64,000 nt of DNA, taken from an uncultured Prevotella sp. GTDB taxonomy: Bacteria; Bacteroidota; Bacteroidia; Bacteroidales; Bacteroidaceae. A program made the translations under genes and the position numbers. The notes under the pieces were generated by a model. It searched no databases and was not told the DNA's origin. It saw only the letters and a program-made list of their open reading frames with translations. Location: assembly GCA_905234845.1 (NCBI GenBank), contig CAJOIW010000006.1, positions 1 through 64,000 of the forward strand, written 5' to 3'. Below are positions 48,719 to 59,750 of the stretch, in pieces; position 1 is the stretch's first letter, and the number at the start of each line of letters is the position of its first letter.

Positions 48719-50065
48719 TTACCCGTGATTTTCAGTGAAATCGAGCTGCAGGATGCGAGTTGTCTGGTCGGTAACGCGACACTGCTCGCCCGTGCGCAAC
48801 CCTACCACCCAAACAATCTCGCCATGTGCATCTTCGACAACGAGTTGCCGTTGCTTTTGAAAACGGTCAATCTTCTTATTGGTGAGGAAATCGCTGAGCA
48901 GTGTGCTGCCCTTCATGCCAAAGGGCCGGAAGCGGTCGCCTTGCCTGACGGTACGAATGGTAAGAGGGAAACATACCTGATCAGCGTCCAGCGTGGCGCA
49001 ATAAGGCTGGTGCGAGGGAGCGAATGCCTCTATTCGCGGTTGGAGAGTAAGCGTCAGGGCGCTATTGTCAGGAAGGCGATAGTTCCCAACAATTGGAAGT
49101 GAAAGGCTGAAGGATCGCGAGGAGCCTTCCTGAGATGACATAGGCTCTACTACCAGAAAACCTCTGTCAAGAAGAAGCCGGTATGTGGATGATTGCCAAG
49201 TTCGCCCTGGCTCACCATTTAGCTGCTGATTTATCTGTGCAATTTGCGAAGCATTAAAGCCCATGGGGTGAAGCAGATGAAAAAGCAGGAGCTCGGGCGC
49301 AGGTGTGGCTTCGATGGCGGTAAGATTAATGCGCTTACCGTCAAAGACACGCGAGACCATTTTGCCCAACGCCGTATCGCAGAAATCGGCCGACTGAGAA
49401 AGATGTCTGGCTGTTTGGTTAAGGGTGTCTGTGATAGAGGGATTAAACGTTTCGAGCAGTGGGATAAGCTGATGGCGTATACGGTTGCGAGTGGCTACGT
49501 CTTCAAGATTCGTCGTGTCGGTCATGAATATCTCATCTTGTTCCGCCAACCAATCAACTATTTCGCTACGACGAAGACAAAGCAACGGCCGTGTGATATG
49601 CCCGTTACGTGGACGCATACCACTCAACCCACGAATTCCCGTGCCACGAATAAGATTAAGCAAGAGAGTCTCGGCATTATCGTCGGCATGATGTGCCACA
49701 CATACGGTTTCCGCGTCCAAGTCCTCGCGCAGTTTTTCAAAATAGCGATAGCGTAGGGCACGGGCAGCCATCTCGATGCTAACTTTATGCGTCTGGGCAT
49801 AGAGTCTGGTGTCAAAATGAACGACATGGAACGGTATCTGCTTACGCTGACATAACTCCTGGCAGAAGGCTTCGTCGCGATTACTTTCCTTGCCGCGCAG
49901 CTTAAAATTGCAGTGGACAGCCTCAAGACGATAACCGAGTTCTCCAAGCAAGAGCAGAAGACACACGCTATCAGCGCCACCGCTGAGGGCGACGAGCTGC
50001 ACACGGCTCTTGTCGAGCAGACAATAGTCGGCAATATAAGCTTCTACTCGCTTGGTCAGTGTCAT
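48719..50065 (-). CDS. tilS: tRNA(Ile)-lysidine synthetase
   Basis: ALSGGADSVCLLLLL, HHADDNAETLLLNLIRGTG. Confidence 0.94.
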   Translation of the reverse strand: MTLTKRVEAYIADYCLLDKSRVQLVALSGGADSVCLLLLLGELGYRLEAVHCNFKLRGKESNRDEAFCQELCQRKQIPFHVVHFDTRLYAQTHKVSIEMAARALRYRYFEKLREDLDAETVCVAHHADDNAETLLLNLIRGTGIRGLSGMRPRNGHITRPLLCLRRSEIVDWLAEQDEIFMTDTTNLEDVATRNRIRHQLIPLLETFNPSITDTLNQTARHLSQSADFCDTALGKMVSRVFDGKRINLTAIEATPAPELLLFHLLHPMGFNASQIAQINQQLNGEPGRTWQSSTYRLLLDRGFLVVEPMSSQEGSSRSFSLSLPIVGNYRLPDNSALTLTLQPRIEAFAPSHQPYCATLDADQVCFPLTIRTVRQGDRFRPFGMKGSTLLSDFLTNKKIDRFQKQRQLVVEDAHGEIVWVVGLRTGEQCRVTDQTTRILQLDFTENHG

Positions 50066-51243
50066 TCTACATATAAGACTAATCCTTTCAGGTATTCGCC
50101 TTCGGGATGATAGATGCTGATGGGATGATCGGCTGGCTGATGGAGCTGATGAAGGATGCCCACATTGCGGTGTGCACGCAGTGCCGCAGTAAAGACTGCA
50201 GCCTGGAATTGCTCCTTGCTGACTGCCTGTGAGCAGCTGAATGTGAAGATGATGCCACCTGGTTTTACCTTCTCTATGCCCTTTGCGTTGAGACGGGTAT
50301 AGCCTTTCAAGGCGTTATGAAGGGCATGTCGGTGCTTGGCAAAAGCGGGTGGGTCGAGCACGATGAGATCATATTCGCCCGTTGTCTTTTCAAGGAAGCG
50401 GAAGGCATCTTCGCAATAAGCCTGATGCCGCTCATCGTTTGGGAAATTGAGTTCCACATTCTGTCGCGTCAAATCGACAGCCTTCTCCGAGCTGTCCACC
50501 GAATGTACAAGCTCTGCCCCACCCCGCAGGGCATATACCGAGAAACCGCCAGTATAACAAAACATGTTAAGCACACGCTTTCCTTTAGAATACTTTTCGA
50601 GCAGCAAACGGTTGTCACGCTGGTCGACAAAAAAACCTGTCTTCTGTCCTCGCAGCCAGTCGATATGGAATTTCAAATTGTTTTCCACCGCGACATCATC
50701 GGCATGTCCCCCAACAAGAAAACCATTCTCCGACTCTACGCCAGCCTTGTAGGGCAGCGTGGTTTCACTCTTGTAGAAGATGTTCTCAATATGCAAGTCT
50801 TCAAGTCTCAACAAAGCATTACAAATAGCCATGCGTGCCTCGTGCATACCGACGCTATGTGCCTGTATAACTGCTGTCACACCATAACAATCAACTACCA
50901 ATCCAGGTAATTGGTCGCCTTCACCATGAACAAGCCGGAAGGTGTTCCCGTCATCATTCATGGCGATACCTGCCGCCTTTCGCATGGCCAAAGCCTTCTT
51001 CAAGCGGTCGAACCAGAATTCGTCGTTAATCTCCGTGTCCTCAAAAGCAAGCATACGAACGGCAATGGTCCCTAACTGGAAATGCCCGACGCCAAGCAAC
51101 TCCCCTTCAGCGGAAATCACACGAACCGTGTCGCCTTCCTTTATGCCCTCATCCATATATGCGAGAGCACCCGAGAAAACCCAGGAATGATGACGCTTGA
51201 GACTTTCATCTTTCCCTTTTTTTAAGTAAACAGCTTGTATCAT
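50062..51243 (-). CDS. Class I SAM-dependent rRNA methyltransferase, RlmI-like
   Basis: N-terminal PUA-like; NMFCYTGGFSVYALRGGA, LDPPAFAK. Confidence 0.9.
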   Translation of the reverse strand: MIQAVYLKKGKDESLKRHHSWVFSGALAYMDEGIKEGDTVRVISAEGELLGVGHFQLGTIAVRMLAFEDTEINDEFWFDRLKKALAMRKAAGIAMNDDGNTFRLVHGEGDQLPGLVVDCYGVTAVIQAHSVGMHEARMAICNALLRLEDLHIENIFYKSETTLPYKAGVESENGFLVGGHADDVAVENNLKFHIDWLRGQKTGFFVDQRDNRLLLEKYSKGKRVLNMFCYTGGFSVYALRGGAELVHSVDSSEKAVDLTRQNVELNFPNDERHQAYCEDAFRFLEKTTGEYDLIVLDPPAFAKHRHALHNALKGYTRLNAKGIEKVKPGGIIFTFSCSQAVSKEQFQAAVFTAALRAHRNVGILHQLHQPADHPISIYHPEGEYLKGLVLYVE

Positions 51244-51291
51244 TATTTCAACCCTTCTAGTGACAAAATGACATAAAGAAATTTCAAATTC

Positions 51292-51942
51292 TCAAGTTTC
51301 CTCTTCTGGTGAGGAACTGGGAACAGGATCAACTATTATCAATTGGAAATTACCTGTATTTTCCAACTGTTTAAGCTCTGTGTATATTCTCAGACACGCC
51401 CATGCGTCTAATGCGGCATATTGTCTCTGGCGCTCATTGAGTTCAGGTGCATCCCAATTAGACAACTGCTGACGCTTGTTGATTTTCTTATGGAAAAGAT
51501 TGGCATAGATTTTCTGTAATGCAAGGTCTTCAATACCTATGTTACGGACAATATTCTGCAGGTCGATGAAATTGCCGGGAGTGAATTCCTCCCGACGGCG
51601 AAGCGAGAGCAAATCATCATGCCACGACAAGCCTATCATAGGTACATTCACATTCTCAAGCAGTTTTTTCACAGACGGTGTCATCCCCATTTTATTCAGT
51701 CGGAAAAGAAAACATTCTTTCTGTGTAGCCACCTGAAGAAGGGATACCTTATATTGTTTTCCCGGATGAAACGATGGTCTTGTCTCCGTATCCACTCCCA
51801 GCATATCGCAAGAAAGCAGGTAGCGGACAGCCCTTCGCGCGTCTGGCTCATTTGTTATTACCACAATATTCCCGTCGAATGTTTCAACGGGAAGTGATGA
51901 GAGTTTCTGCTTATCGTACTTATTGTATATGAGCCTCGACAT
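51292..51942 (-). CDS. 3'-5' exonuclease domain protein, DEDD/RNase D-like
   Basis: LGVDTETRPSFHPG, AALDAWACLRIYTEL. Confidence 0.88.
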   Translation of the reverse strand: MSRLIYNKYDKQKLSSLPVETFDGNIVVITNEPDARRAVRYLLSCDMLGVDTETRPSFHPGKQYKVSLLQVATQKECFLFRLNKMGMTPSVKKLLENVNVPMIGLSWHDDLLSLRRREEFTPGNFIDLQNIVRNIGIEDLALQKIYANLFHKKINKRQQLSNWDAPELNERQRQYAALDAWACLRIYTELKQLENTGNFQLIIVDPVPSSSPEEET

Positions 51943-52052
51943 GAGTATTTTTTATCTAACAAAGTGCAAAATTAGAAAAAAGTTGCGAAAATATGGCAGT
52001 TTCTTATTTTTTTCCATTATTTTTGCATGGAATTTTCAGCATATCAGAAAAA

Positions 52053-54455
52053 ATGGTAAAGAAAAAGACAAATAAGAAGTCCAAGAACATCAAAGAAGCC
52101 ATTGGGTTACAGAATATTCTCAGCAACGAAAAAACCGATTTCCTGTTAGGAATCATCTTGTTCGCCCTATCCATATATGTCATCATCGCAATGATTTCTT
52201 ATTTCAGTACTGGTCAAGCCGATCAAAGCGCATTAGAAGGCATGAGACCAGGCCAGTGGCTGAACACGAATCATGAGTTTACAAACTACTGCGGCAGCTT
52301 TGGAGCTATCATTGCCTATGCGCTGATTACACTGAACTTCGGTCTGCCGGCTTTTTTCATTCCGGCTTTCACGGTATTGGTAGCTCTGCAATTGATGGGG
52401 GCATATAGGATAAATCTGCTCAAATGGTTTTTCGGCATGGCCGTTGTGATGATATGGAGTTCTGTGACATTTGCTAAGTTTCTCACCCCCATCATGGGCA
52501 ATCAAGTATTCAACCCTGGAGGAAATCATGGAGCCTACTGCGTGCAACATCTCGAAAACCTTGTCGGATCGCCAGGACTGACTGCTATCTTGGCTTTGGT
52601 TGCCATCGTATTCCTGACCTTCCTAAGCGCAGAAACCATCACCGTCATCAGGAAAACCCTTAATCCAGGACTTTTGATGAACAAGATAAAATTCTCGGTC
52701 ACCAATAATAAAGAGCCTGAAAACATCTATGAGACTCCGCGCGACCCCGAGCCTGCCACCGTCATTGACACTACTGTGTTTGACAATCCCGAAGAAGAGA
52801 AAGGCAAAAGTGACAATACGACAACCAAACCCTCCAGCAATGAACCCTCCGTCACAGTAGGACGCGGAAAAGAAGAGGAAAAGGCCGATGGCAAGCGAGT
52901 CGCGGCAGAAACCGACCTCAGCAAGCCTATCAATCCTCGGGAGCCTTTTACCAGATATAAGTTCCCCACTCTCAGCCTGCTGAAGAAATATGATAACGAC
53001 GGTAAGCCTGAGGTCGACATGGAGGAAATCAAGGCCAATAACAACCGCATCGTAGAGGTGCTCAGCTCGTTTGGTGTTTCTATCCGCGAAATCAAATGTA
53101 CCGTAGGTCCTACGATTACACTCTACGAGATTACTCCTGCCGAGGGTGTGCGTATTGCGAGAATACGAAACCTCGAAGACGATATCGCCCTCAGCCTCGC
53201 CGCACTGGGCATACGTATCATTGCGCCCATGCCTGGCAAGGGCACCATCGGAATAGAAGTGCCCAACAAGAAACCGAACATTGTGTCGATGGAGAGCATT
53301 CTCAACTCACGCAAGTTCCAGGAGTCAACCATGGAACTGCCTATCGCACTCGGAAAGACCATCACCAACGAGGTCTATATGGCTGATCTCGCAAAGATTC
53401 CCCACTTGCTCGTCGCCGGTGCTACCGGACAAGGTAAGTCAGTAGGTCTGAACGCCATCATCACCTCACTGCTCTACAAGAAGCATCCTAACGAGCTCAA
53501 GTTCGTGCTTGTCGACCCGAAGAAGGTGGAGTTCAGCGTCTATGCCAGTATTGCCGACCATTTCATGGCTTGCCTGCCCGAAAACGATGAAGAGCCGATT
53601 ATCACCGATGTGACAAAAGTGGTGCGCACCCTGAACGCGCTTTGCGCTCTGATGGATAAGCGCTACAATTTACTGAAGATGGTGCATGCGAAGAATATCA
53701 AGGAATACAACCAGAAATACGTCAACCATCAACTTAATCTGACCGACGGCCACGACTACATGCCCTACATTGTTGTCATCATCGATGAGTTCGGCGACCT
53801 CATCATGACCGCAGGTAAAGAAATCGAACGGCCCATCTGCCGCATCGCGCAGCTGGCACGTGCCGTGGGTATTCACATGGTCATCGCCACCCAGCGCCCC
53901 ACTACCAACATCATCACAGGTACCATCAAGGCCAACTTCCCTGGCCGCATGGCCTTCCGCGTGATGTCGCAAATCGATTCAAGAACCATTCTCGACCAAA
54001 AGGGAGCCGACCAACTGGTGGGACGCGGCGACATGCTCATCAAGCAAGGCGGCGACCCCGTGCGCGTACAATGTGCCTTCGTCGACACACCGGAGGTGGA
54101 ACGCATCAACGAATACATTGAAGACCAGCCAGGCCCACAAGAGCCGATGGAACTGCCCGAACCCGTCAGCGAGGAAAGCGGAAGCGGACCTATCGCCGGT
54201 GGAGGCGGAGGAAGCGTTGGAAAACTCGACTCTCTCTTCGAACAAGCCGCACGCTTTATTGTCAACACCCAGCAAGGCTCCACGAGCATGATTCAGCGTA
54301 ACTTCGAAATCGGCTACAACCGCGCCGGACGACTGATGGATTCGCTCCACAAGGCCGGCATCGTAGGTCCTGCCCAAGGAAGCAAGCCGCGCGATGTGCT
54401 CATCGCCGACGAGAGTCAGCTAAATGCCATTTTTGAACAATTGAGAAACGCATAG
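52053..54455 (+). CDS. ftsK: DNA translocase FtsK/SpoIIIE
   Basis: N-terminal TMs; GATGQGKSVGLNAIITSLLYK; ATQRPTTNIITGTIKANFPGRMAFRV; C-terminal gamma-like winged helix. Internal ATG preferred over 51993. Confidence 0.95.
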   Translation: MVKKKTNKKSKNIKEAIGLQNILSNEKTDFLLGIILFALSIYVIIAMISYFSTGQADQSALEGMRPGQWLNTNHEFTNYCGSFGAIIAYALITLNFGLPAFFIPAFTVLVALQLMGAYRINLLKWFFGMAVVMIWSSVTFAKFLTPIMGNQVFNPGGNHGAYCVQHLENLVGSPGLTAILALVAIVFLTFLSAETITVIRKTLNPGLLMNKIKFSVTNNKEPENIYETPRDPEPATVIDTTVFDNPEEEKGKSDNTTTKPSSNEPSVTVGRGKEEEKADGKRVAAETDLSKPINPREPFTRYKFPTLSLLKKYDNDGKPEVDMEEIKANNNRIVEVLSSFGVSIREIKCTVGPTITLYEITPAEGVRIARIRNLEDDIALSLAALGIRIIAPMPGKGTIGIEVPNKKPNIVSMESILNSRKFQESTMELPIALGKTITNEVYMADLAKIPHLLVAGATGQGKSVGLNAIITSLLYKKHPNELKFVLVDPKKVEFSVYASIADHFMACLPENDEEPIITDVTKVVRTLNALCALMDKRYNLLKMVHAKNIKEYNQKYVNHQLNLTDGHDYMPYIVVIIDEFGDLIMTAGKEIERPICRIAQLARAVGIHMVIATQRPTTNIITGTIKANFPGRMAFRVMSQIDSRTILDQKGADQLVGRGDMLIKQGGDPVRVQCAFVDTPEVERINEYIEDQPGPQEPMELPEPVSEESGSGPIAGGGGGSVGKLDSLFEQAARFIVNTQQGSTSMIQRNFEIGYNRAGRLMDSLHKAGIVGPAQGSKPRDVLIADESQLNAIFEQLRNA

Positions 54456-54507
54456 ATTCAATTCCAAGAACGATAGCTTTATCAATCATAAAACGTACAT
54501 TCTCAAC

Positions 54508-55116
54508 ATGAAAAAGATAGCTTTATTATTCATAACATGTGCTCTTTGCGTCACGACCTTTGCGCAAAGCAGTACACAGGCCCGCGCCATTCTCGACAAG
54601 ACGGCAAAGACCATCGGACGGGCAGACGGTGCGCAGGCCGATTTCACCATGTCAAGCCCAAAAGCGGGAAGCGTGTCGGGAACTGTCTACATCAAGGGCA
54701 ACAAGTTTCATGCCCGCACACCACAAGCAATTGTATGGTTCAATGGCAAAACGCAATGGAGCTATATGAAAAATACTGACGAAGTAAGCCTCTCCACTCC
54801 CACTCAAGCACAGCAGATGGCCATGAACCCCTATACCTTTATAAATATGTATAAAAGTGGCTTCGCACTAAGTGTGAAGAACGAGGGAAGCAACTATGTC
54901 GTAAAACTCGCCGCTCAAAACAAACAACGCAGCGTTCAGGAGATGTATGTCACGATAAACAAAAAGACCTACGTTCCATCGTTGATAAGAATGCGTCAAG
55001 GACAGACATGGTCAACCATCAACATTCGCAATTTCAAGGCCAAAAACCAACCGAACAGCCTTTTCACCTTTAACGCCAAAGACTATCCAACTGCTGAGAT
55101 TATCGACCTTAGGTAA
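54508..55116 (+). CDS. LolA-like outer-membrane lipoprotein carrier protein
   Basis: Signal peptide; ADFTMSSPKAGSVSGTVYIKGNKFHARTPQAIVWFNGKTQWSYM. Confidence 0.8.
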   Translation: MKKIALLFITCALCVTTFAQSSTQARAILDKTAKTIGRADGAQADFTMSSPKAGSVSGTVYIKGNKFHARTPQAIVWFNGKTQWSYMKNTDEVSLSTPTQAQQMAMNPYTFINMYKSGFALSVKNEGSNYVVKLAAQNKQRSVQEMYVTINKKTYVPSLIRMRQGQTWSTINIRNFKAKNQPNSLFTFNAKDYPTAEIIDLR

Positions 55117-55127
55117 ACAGATTCAGA

Positions 55128-56636
55128 ATGACACTATTCGAGATTTTCAAGACGCTTCGACGGCATCGTAAACTGGCCGAAAAGCGCAGCATGAATTTTG
55201 AGCAGAACAAAGCCGCAAAATATCTTATTTGGTTTCTCGGCGCTTTTATCATCATCTACCTTATATTTTTTGCGGTGATGTTCGCCTTGATAGCCAACGA
55301 CAGTGACACCACCACTTCCGTTGAATTTATCTTCGGCCTCTTCCCTTTCATTCTTACGCTCGACTTCCTATTCCGTTTTACGGCCCAGCAGACCCCGTCA
55401 CAGATTATCAAGCCGTACGTGCTATTGCCCTTGCCGCGCTATGCCTGCATCGACTCGTTCATTGCGTCATCGCTTTTCACCTCAAGCAATTTCATTTGGT
55501 TTGCCATGCTTGTTCCCTACCTGCTTATGGCCGTTGTGTTTAGTCATGGCTTTTGGTTGTCGGTAGCCATCCTTGTCTTCTTCTGGTTATTGATTTTGCT
55601 CAATAGCCAATGGTATATTGTTGTCCGTACACTCATCAACGACACAATAGCTTGGTGGCTTCTGCCATTAGGTGTATATGCCCTTGTCTTTGCCCCAGCC
55701 TACATCGGTAAACATGCGGGAATGAGCACACTCTTCAAAGACTATGCGAGCATTGGAAAACTATTCGCAGATGGTAGCCCGTGGCCATGGCTTGTCGTCA
55801 TTGCATTGCTGACGATAATCATTCTCGTCAATCGGCGGATGCAGTATACCCACATCTGGAAAGAGCTCTCACGTACCGAGACCACCCATTTGCATCATGT
55901 CAGCCGATTCAACTTCCTTTCAGGATATGGCGAGATCGGACAGTACATCGCTCTGGAGATAAAAACCATTCTCCGCAATAAGAATCCACGCAAAGGTTTC
56001 ATTTTCGGCACCGTTATCGTATTAGGTTTTAGTTCTATCATCTCACTGACCGACATCTACGACTCTCCATTTATGACGAATTTCTGGTGCCTATACAACT
56101 ATGTCATCTATGGCGCGATGATGCTCGTGCGTGTCATGTGCAACGAAGGCAACTATATCGATTGTCTAATGGTGCGCAAAGAGAACATCCTCAGCTTGCT
56201 CCGCGCCAAATATGCTTTCTATTCTATTATGTTGCTCTTTCCCTTCCTGCTTATGCTTCCTACCGTGTTTAGCGGTAAGTGGACACTGCTCATGCTTATT
56301 TCTTATGCCGTCTTCACAGCAGGATTTCAGTATTTTGTACTCTTTCAGCTGGCTGTCTATAACAAGCAAACTATTCCACTGAACACAAAGTTCATCAGCA
56401 AGGGAGGAATGGAGAACAACTATTTCCAGTTTGCCGCAGAAATGGTGAACTTCATCATACCCATGATATTTGTCTCCGTCCTGCAAGCCTTCCTCAGCAA
56501 CACGGTTTCCTATATCATCCTACTTATCATCGGGCTATTCTTCATTGCCACCCATCGATTGTGGCTACGCAACATCTATAACCGACTCATGACCCGAAGA
56601 TACCGTAATATGGAAGGCTTCCGCGCGTCAAGATAA
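55128..56636 (+). CDS. DUF5687-like multi-pass membrane protein
   Basis: Polytopic; EIFKTLRRHRKLAEKRSMNFEQN. Confidence 0.65.
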   Translation: MTLFEIFKTLRRHRKLAEKRSMNFEQNKAAKYLIWFLGAFIIIYLIFFAVMFALIANDSDTTTSVEFIFGLFPFILTLDFLFRFTAQQTPSQIIKPYVLLPLPRYACIDSFIASSLFTSSNFIWFAMLVPYLLMAVVFSHGFWLSVAILVFFWLLILLNSQWYIVVRTLINDTIAWWLLPLGVYALVFAPAYIGKHAGMSTLFKDYASIGKLFADGSPWPWLVVIALLTIIILVNRRMQYTHIWKELSRTETTHLHHVSRFNFLSGYGEIGQYIALEIKTILRNKNPRKGFIFGTVIVLGFSSIISLTDIYDSPFMTNFWCLYNYVIYGAMMLVRVMCNEGNYIDCLMVRKENILSLLRAKYAFYSIMLLFPFLLMLPTVFSGKWTLLMLISYAVFTAGFQYFVLFQLAVYNKQTIPLNTKFISKGGMENNYFQFAAEMVNFIIPMIFVSVLQAFLSNTVSYIILLIIGLFFIATHRLWLRNIYNRLMTRRYRNMEGFRASR

Positions 56637-56647
56637 ACACTTTTTCA

Positions 56648-56959
56648 ATGCATTTCACTGGTATCATCATCGCTGTTTCAACCTTTCTGATTATCGGTCT
56701 TTGCCATCCGCTCGTCATCAAGACAGAATATTACTGGGGCACACGCTACTGGTGGCTATGGCTTGTAGCAGGCATCGGCTGCATTTGTACGGCACTCTTC
56801 ATCGAAAATGTCGTCTTTTCCTCCTTGCTTGGTGTGACGGGAGCGTCATTTCTCTGGGGCATAGGCGAGTTGTTTGCACAAAAGAAACGGGTAGAAAAAG
56901 GATGGTTTCCCATGAATCCTAAACGCCGTAACGAATACCTACAATCCGATGAAGACTGA
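56648..56959 (+). CDS. DUF4491-like membrane protein
   Basis: GIIIAVSTFLIIGLCHPLVIKTEYYWGTRYWWLWLVAGI. Confidence 0.75.
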   Translation: MHFTGIIIAVSTFLIIGLCHPLVIKTEYYWGTRYWWLWLVAGIGCICTALFIENVVFSSLLGVTGASFLWGIGELFAQKKRVEKGWFPMNPKRRNEYLQSDED

Positions 56960-57419
56960 ACTGCTACTTGTAGGAAAGACTACAAATAAACACATTACGG
57001 CATTGCTCGACGACTATGCCCAGCGAATAACGCACTACATGCCTTTCGCCATTACCGTAATCCCCGAGCTGAAGAATACAAAGAATCTCAGTGAGGAGCA
57101 GCAGAAGCAACGCGAAGGACAACTTATCCTCGGACACTTACAATCCTCCGATTACCTCGTTCTCCTCGACGAGCACGGAAAAGAACTGCGTAGCATCGAA
57201 CTGGCTGAATGGCTCACGACAAAGCAAATCACCGCCCGACGACTGGTATTTGTCATTGGTGGTCCTTACGGATTCTCACAAGACGTCTATCAACGAGCCA
57301 ACGAACAGTTGTCGCTCTCTCGCCTCACCTTTTCTCATCAGATGGTTCGCGCCATCCTCACTGAGCAAATCTATCGCGCCTGTACCATCATCAAAGGCGA
57401 ACCCTATCACCATGAATAG
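56949..57419 (+). CDS. rlmH: 23S rRNA pseudouridine(1915) N3-methyltransferase
   Basis: LLDEHGKELRSIELAEWL, FVIGGPYGFSQDVYQRA, RAILTEQIYRACTIIKGEPYHHE. Confidence 0.96.
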   Translation: MKTELLLVGKTTNKHITALLDDYAQRITHYMPFAITVIPELKNTKNLSEEQQKQREGQLILGHLQSSDYLVLLDEHGKELRSIELAEWLTTKQITARRLVFVIGGPYGFSQDVYQRANEQLSLSRLTFSHQMVRAILTEQIYRACTIIKGEPYHHE

Positions 57420-57459
57420 AATAAAAAATGATAAATTAAATCATAAAACAACAAAGACT

Positions 57460-59685
57460 ATGAACGTTTTAAAAGCATTTTTCATTACCTCAATGCTCCT
57501 TGTTGGTCCTTCAGCTAAGGCGCAACAGTCCTATACCACTACCGACGGAGTAGCCGTGTTTATTCCTGAGGGCTTCGATGCCTCGCAACATTTACCCTCA
57601 CCTATCTTTGTGCGCGAGCTGGTTCCACAAGGCAACCTACCACAAGACTGGCAGCTACGTCCGCAGTTCACCACTGAGAATGGTAAGAGTATAGCTGCTA
57701 TCCATGTGGGCGACGATGTCGACCTCTACGGAACGGGCGAGGTGTTCGGGCATCTGCGTCGCAACGGCGAGACCGAAGGCTTCTGGAACAAGGACAACGG
57801 AGCCTATGCTGCCGAGGGTGGCCGGCGACTCTATCAGACCCATCCCTGGGTCCTCGGTGTGCGTAAGGATGGTACTGCTTTTGGTATCATTGGCGACAAC
57901 ACATGGAAGTCGCGCCTGACCACCGATAGCACCATACGTTTTGAGAGCGATGGTCCCGCTTTCCGCGTGGTCATTATTGAGAAAGAGTCGCCCCAAGAGG
58001 TATTGAAAACCCTTGCCCAACTCAGCGGCACGATGCAGTTGCCACCGCTCTGGTCACTCGGCTATCAGCAGTGCCGTTTCAGCTATCATCCCGACACGCG
58101 TGTCAAGGAGATTGCCGACACCCTGCGGCTGAAGCAGATTCCCTGCGACGTCATCTGGATGGACATCCACTACATGGATGAGTATCGCATTTTCACATTC
58201 AACAAGCGGGAGTTTCCTAATCCTAAAGACGTAAACAACTATCTGCACAGCAAGAACCTGAAGTCAGTCTACATGATTGACCCTGGTGTGAAAGCCGATC
58301 CCAACTATTTCGTCGACAAGGTGGGAACCGAGCGCGACTATTGGGTAAAAGACAAGGACGGCAATGTGTTTGAAGGCAACGTTTGGCCAGGCAAATGCCA
58401 CTTCCCCGATTTCACGCGTCCCGAGGTACGCCAGTGGTGGGGCACGCTCTACAAAGATTTTATGGCACAAGGTGTCGATGGTGTGTGGAACGACATGAAC
58501 GAGCCCAGCGTGTTCGATGGTCCCGACGGCTCCATGCCTGAGGACAACGTTCATCACGGTGGCGACGGTCTTGCTCCCGGCCCGCATCTGCGCTACCACA
58601 ATCAATACGGTTTCAACATGGTTCGTGCCTCGCGCGACGGCATCCTGCAAGCCAATCCCGATAAGCGGCCCTTCGTGCTCTCACGCTCCAATTTCCTCGG
58701 CGGCCAGCGCTATGCTGCCACGTGGACGGGCGACAACTGGTCATCGTATGAGCACATGCGCCTCAGCATCCCCATGACTCTCAACATGAGCCTCACCGGA
58801 CAGTGCTTCAATGGCCCCGACATCGGCGGATTCCTTAACAACTGTACCCCCGACCTTTTGGCTCACTGGACAGCCACAGGAGTCTACTTCCCATTCGTGC
58901 GCAACCACTCCTGCGACGGCACCGTCAACCAGGAGCCTTGGGCTATGGGAAAAGAGACTGAGGATGCTTGCCGCACCGCCATCAACCGCCGCTATCGCCT
59001 GTTGCCTTATATCTACACGCTCTTTCGCGAAGCCTCTGAGAGCGGAATGCCCATCATGCGGCCCGTCTTCTTTGCCGACACTCGCGATGCTTCTCTGCGC
59101 GGTGAAGACCAAGCCTTCATGCTCGGACAAGACCTGCTCATCATTCCCCGCTGGGCGAAGAACCCACAGCTGCCAAAGGGCGACTGGGACCTCATCAGCT
59201 TTGAGAACGAACAAGCCGATAACTATCAAGCCTACGTTGCCTTGCGCCCAGGAGCCATCGTGCCTATGGCCAACCTCTGCCAAAGCACCGAAGAGTTAAG
59301 CACCGACTCGCTGACCCTGCTTGTCAACCCTGCTGCCGACGGTACCGCCATCGGCTGGCTCTATGAAGACAGCGGCAACGGCTTCGACTATCAGAAGGGC
59401 GACTATGCCATGTACCGTCTGAAAGCCGAGACCACAGGAAAGAAAATTACCGTCAGCATGACTAAGGAAGAAGGTGCAAGGGCAGCCACACCTTCTCCAA
59501 ACCATCCCTCTCCTTCGGGGAGGTTAGGAGGGGTTGGGGCTACCCTGCGCATCGGTATCGTCAGCGATGGCCGTGTCATCTATTCTCCGTGGACAAAGGG
59601 CGACAGCGTGACCATGAAAGCCATCATCGACCGCTCCCCCACCCTTGACATTTCCAAACTCAATTTCACCGATCTGAAAGAATAA
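57460..59685 (+). CDS. Alpha-glucosidase, glycoside hydrolase family 31
   Basis: VDGVWNDMNEPSVF, WTGDNWSSYEHMRLSI, GPDIGGF; internal start MNVLKAFFITSMLLVGPSAKAQ (ORF track start 57091 is too long). Confidence 0.93.
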   Translation: MNVLKAFFITSMLLVGPSAKAQQSYTTTDGVAVFIPEGFDASQHLPSPIFVRELVPQGNLPQDWQLRPQFTTENGKSIAAIHVGDDVDLYGTGEVFGHLRRNGETEGFWNKDNGAYAAEGGRRLYQTHPWVLGVRKDGTAFGIIGDNTWKSRLTTDSTIRFESDGPAFRVVIIEKESPQEVLKTLAQLSGTMQLPPLWSLGYQQCRFSYHPDTRVKEIADTLRLKQIPCDVIWMDIHYMDEYRIFTFNKREFPNPKDVNNYLHSKNLKSVYMIDPGVKADPNYFVDKVGTERDYWVKDKDGNVFEGNVWPGKCHFPDFTRPEVRQWWGTLYKDFMAQGVDGVWNDMNEPSVFDGPDGSMPEDNVHHGGDGLAPGPHLRYHNQYGFNMVRASRDGILQANPDKRPFVLSRSNFLGGQRYAATWTGDNWSSYEHMRLSIPMTLNMSLTGQCFNGPDIGGFLNNCTPDLLAHWTATGVYFPFVRNHSCDGTVNQEPWAMGKETEDACRTAINRRYRLLPYIYTLFREASESGMPIMRPVFFADTRDASLRGEDQAFMLGQDLLIIPRWAKNPQLPKGDWDLISFENEQADNYQAYVALRPGAIVPMANLCQSTEELSTDSLTLLVNPAADGTAIGWLYEDSGNGFDYQKGDYAMYRLKAETTGKKITVSMTKEEGARAATPSPNHPSPSGRLGGVGATLRIGIVSDGRVIYSPWTKGDSVTMKAIIDRSPTLDISKLNFTDLKE

Positions 59686-59750
59686 CCACCCACTTTACTG
59701 GCAAAAATCAGAAAAAGCACATTTCACTTTGCCATATGAAATAATTATTG

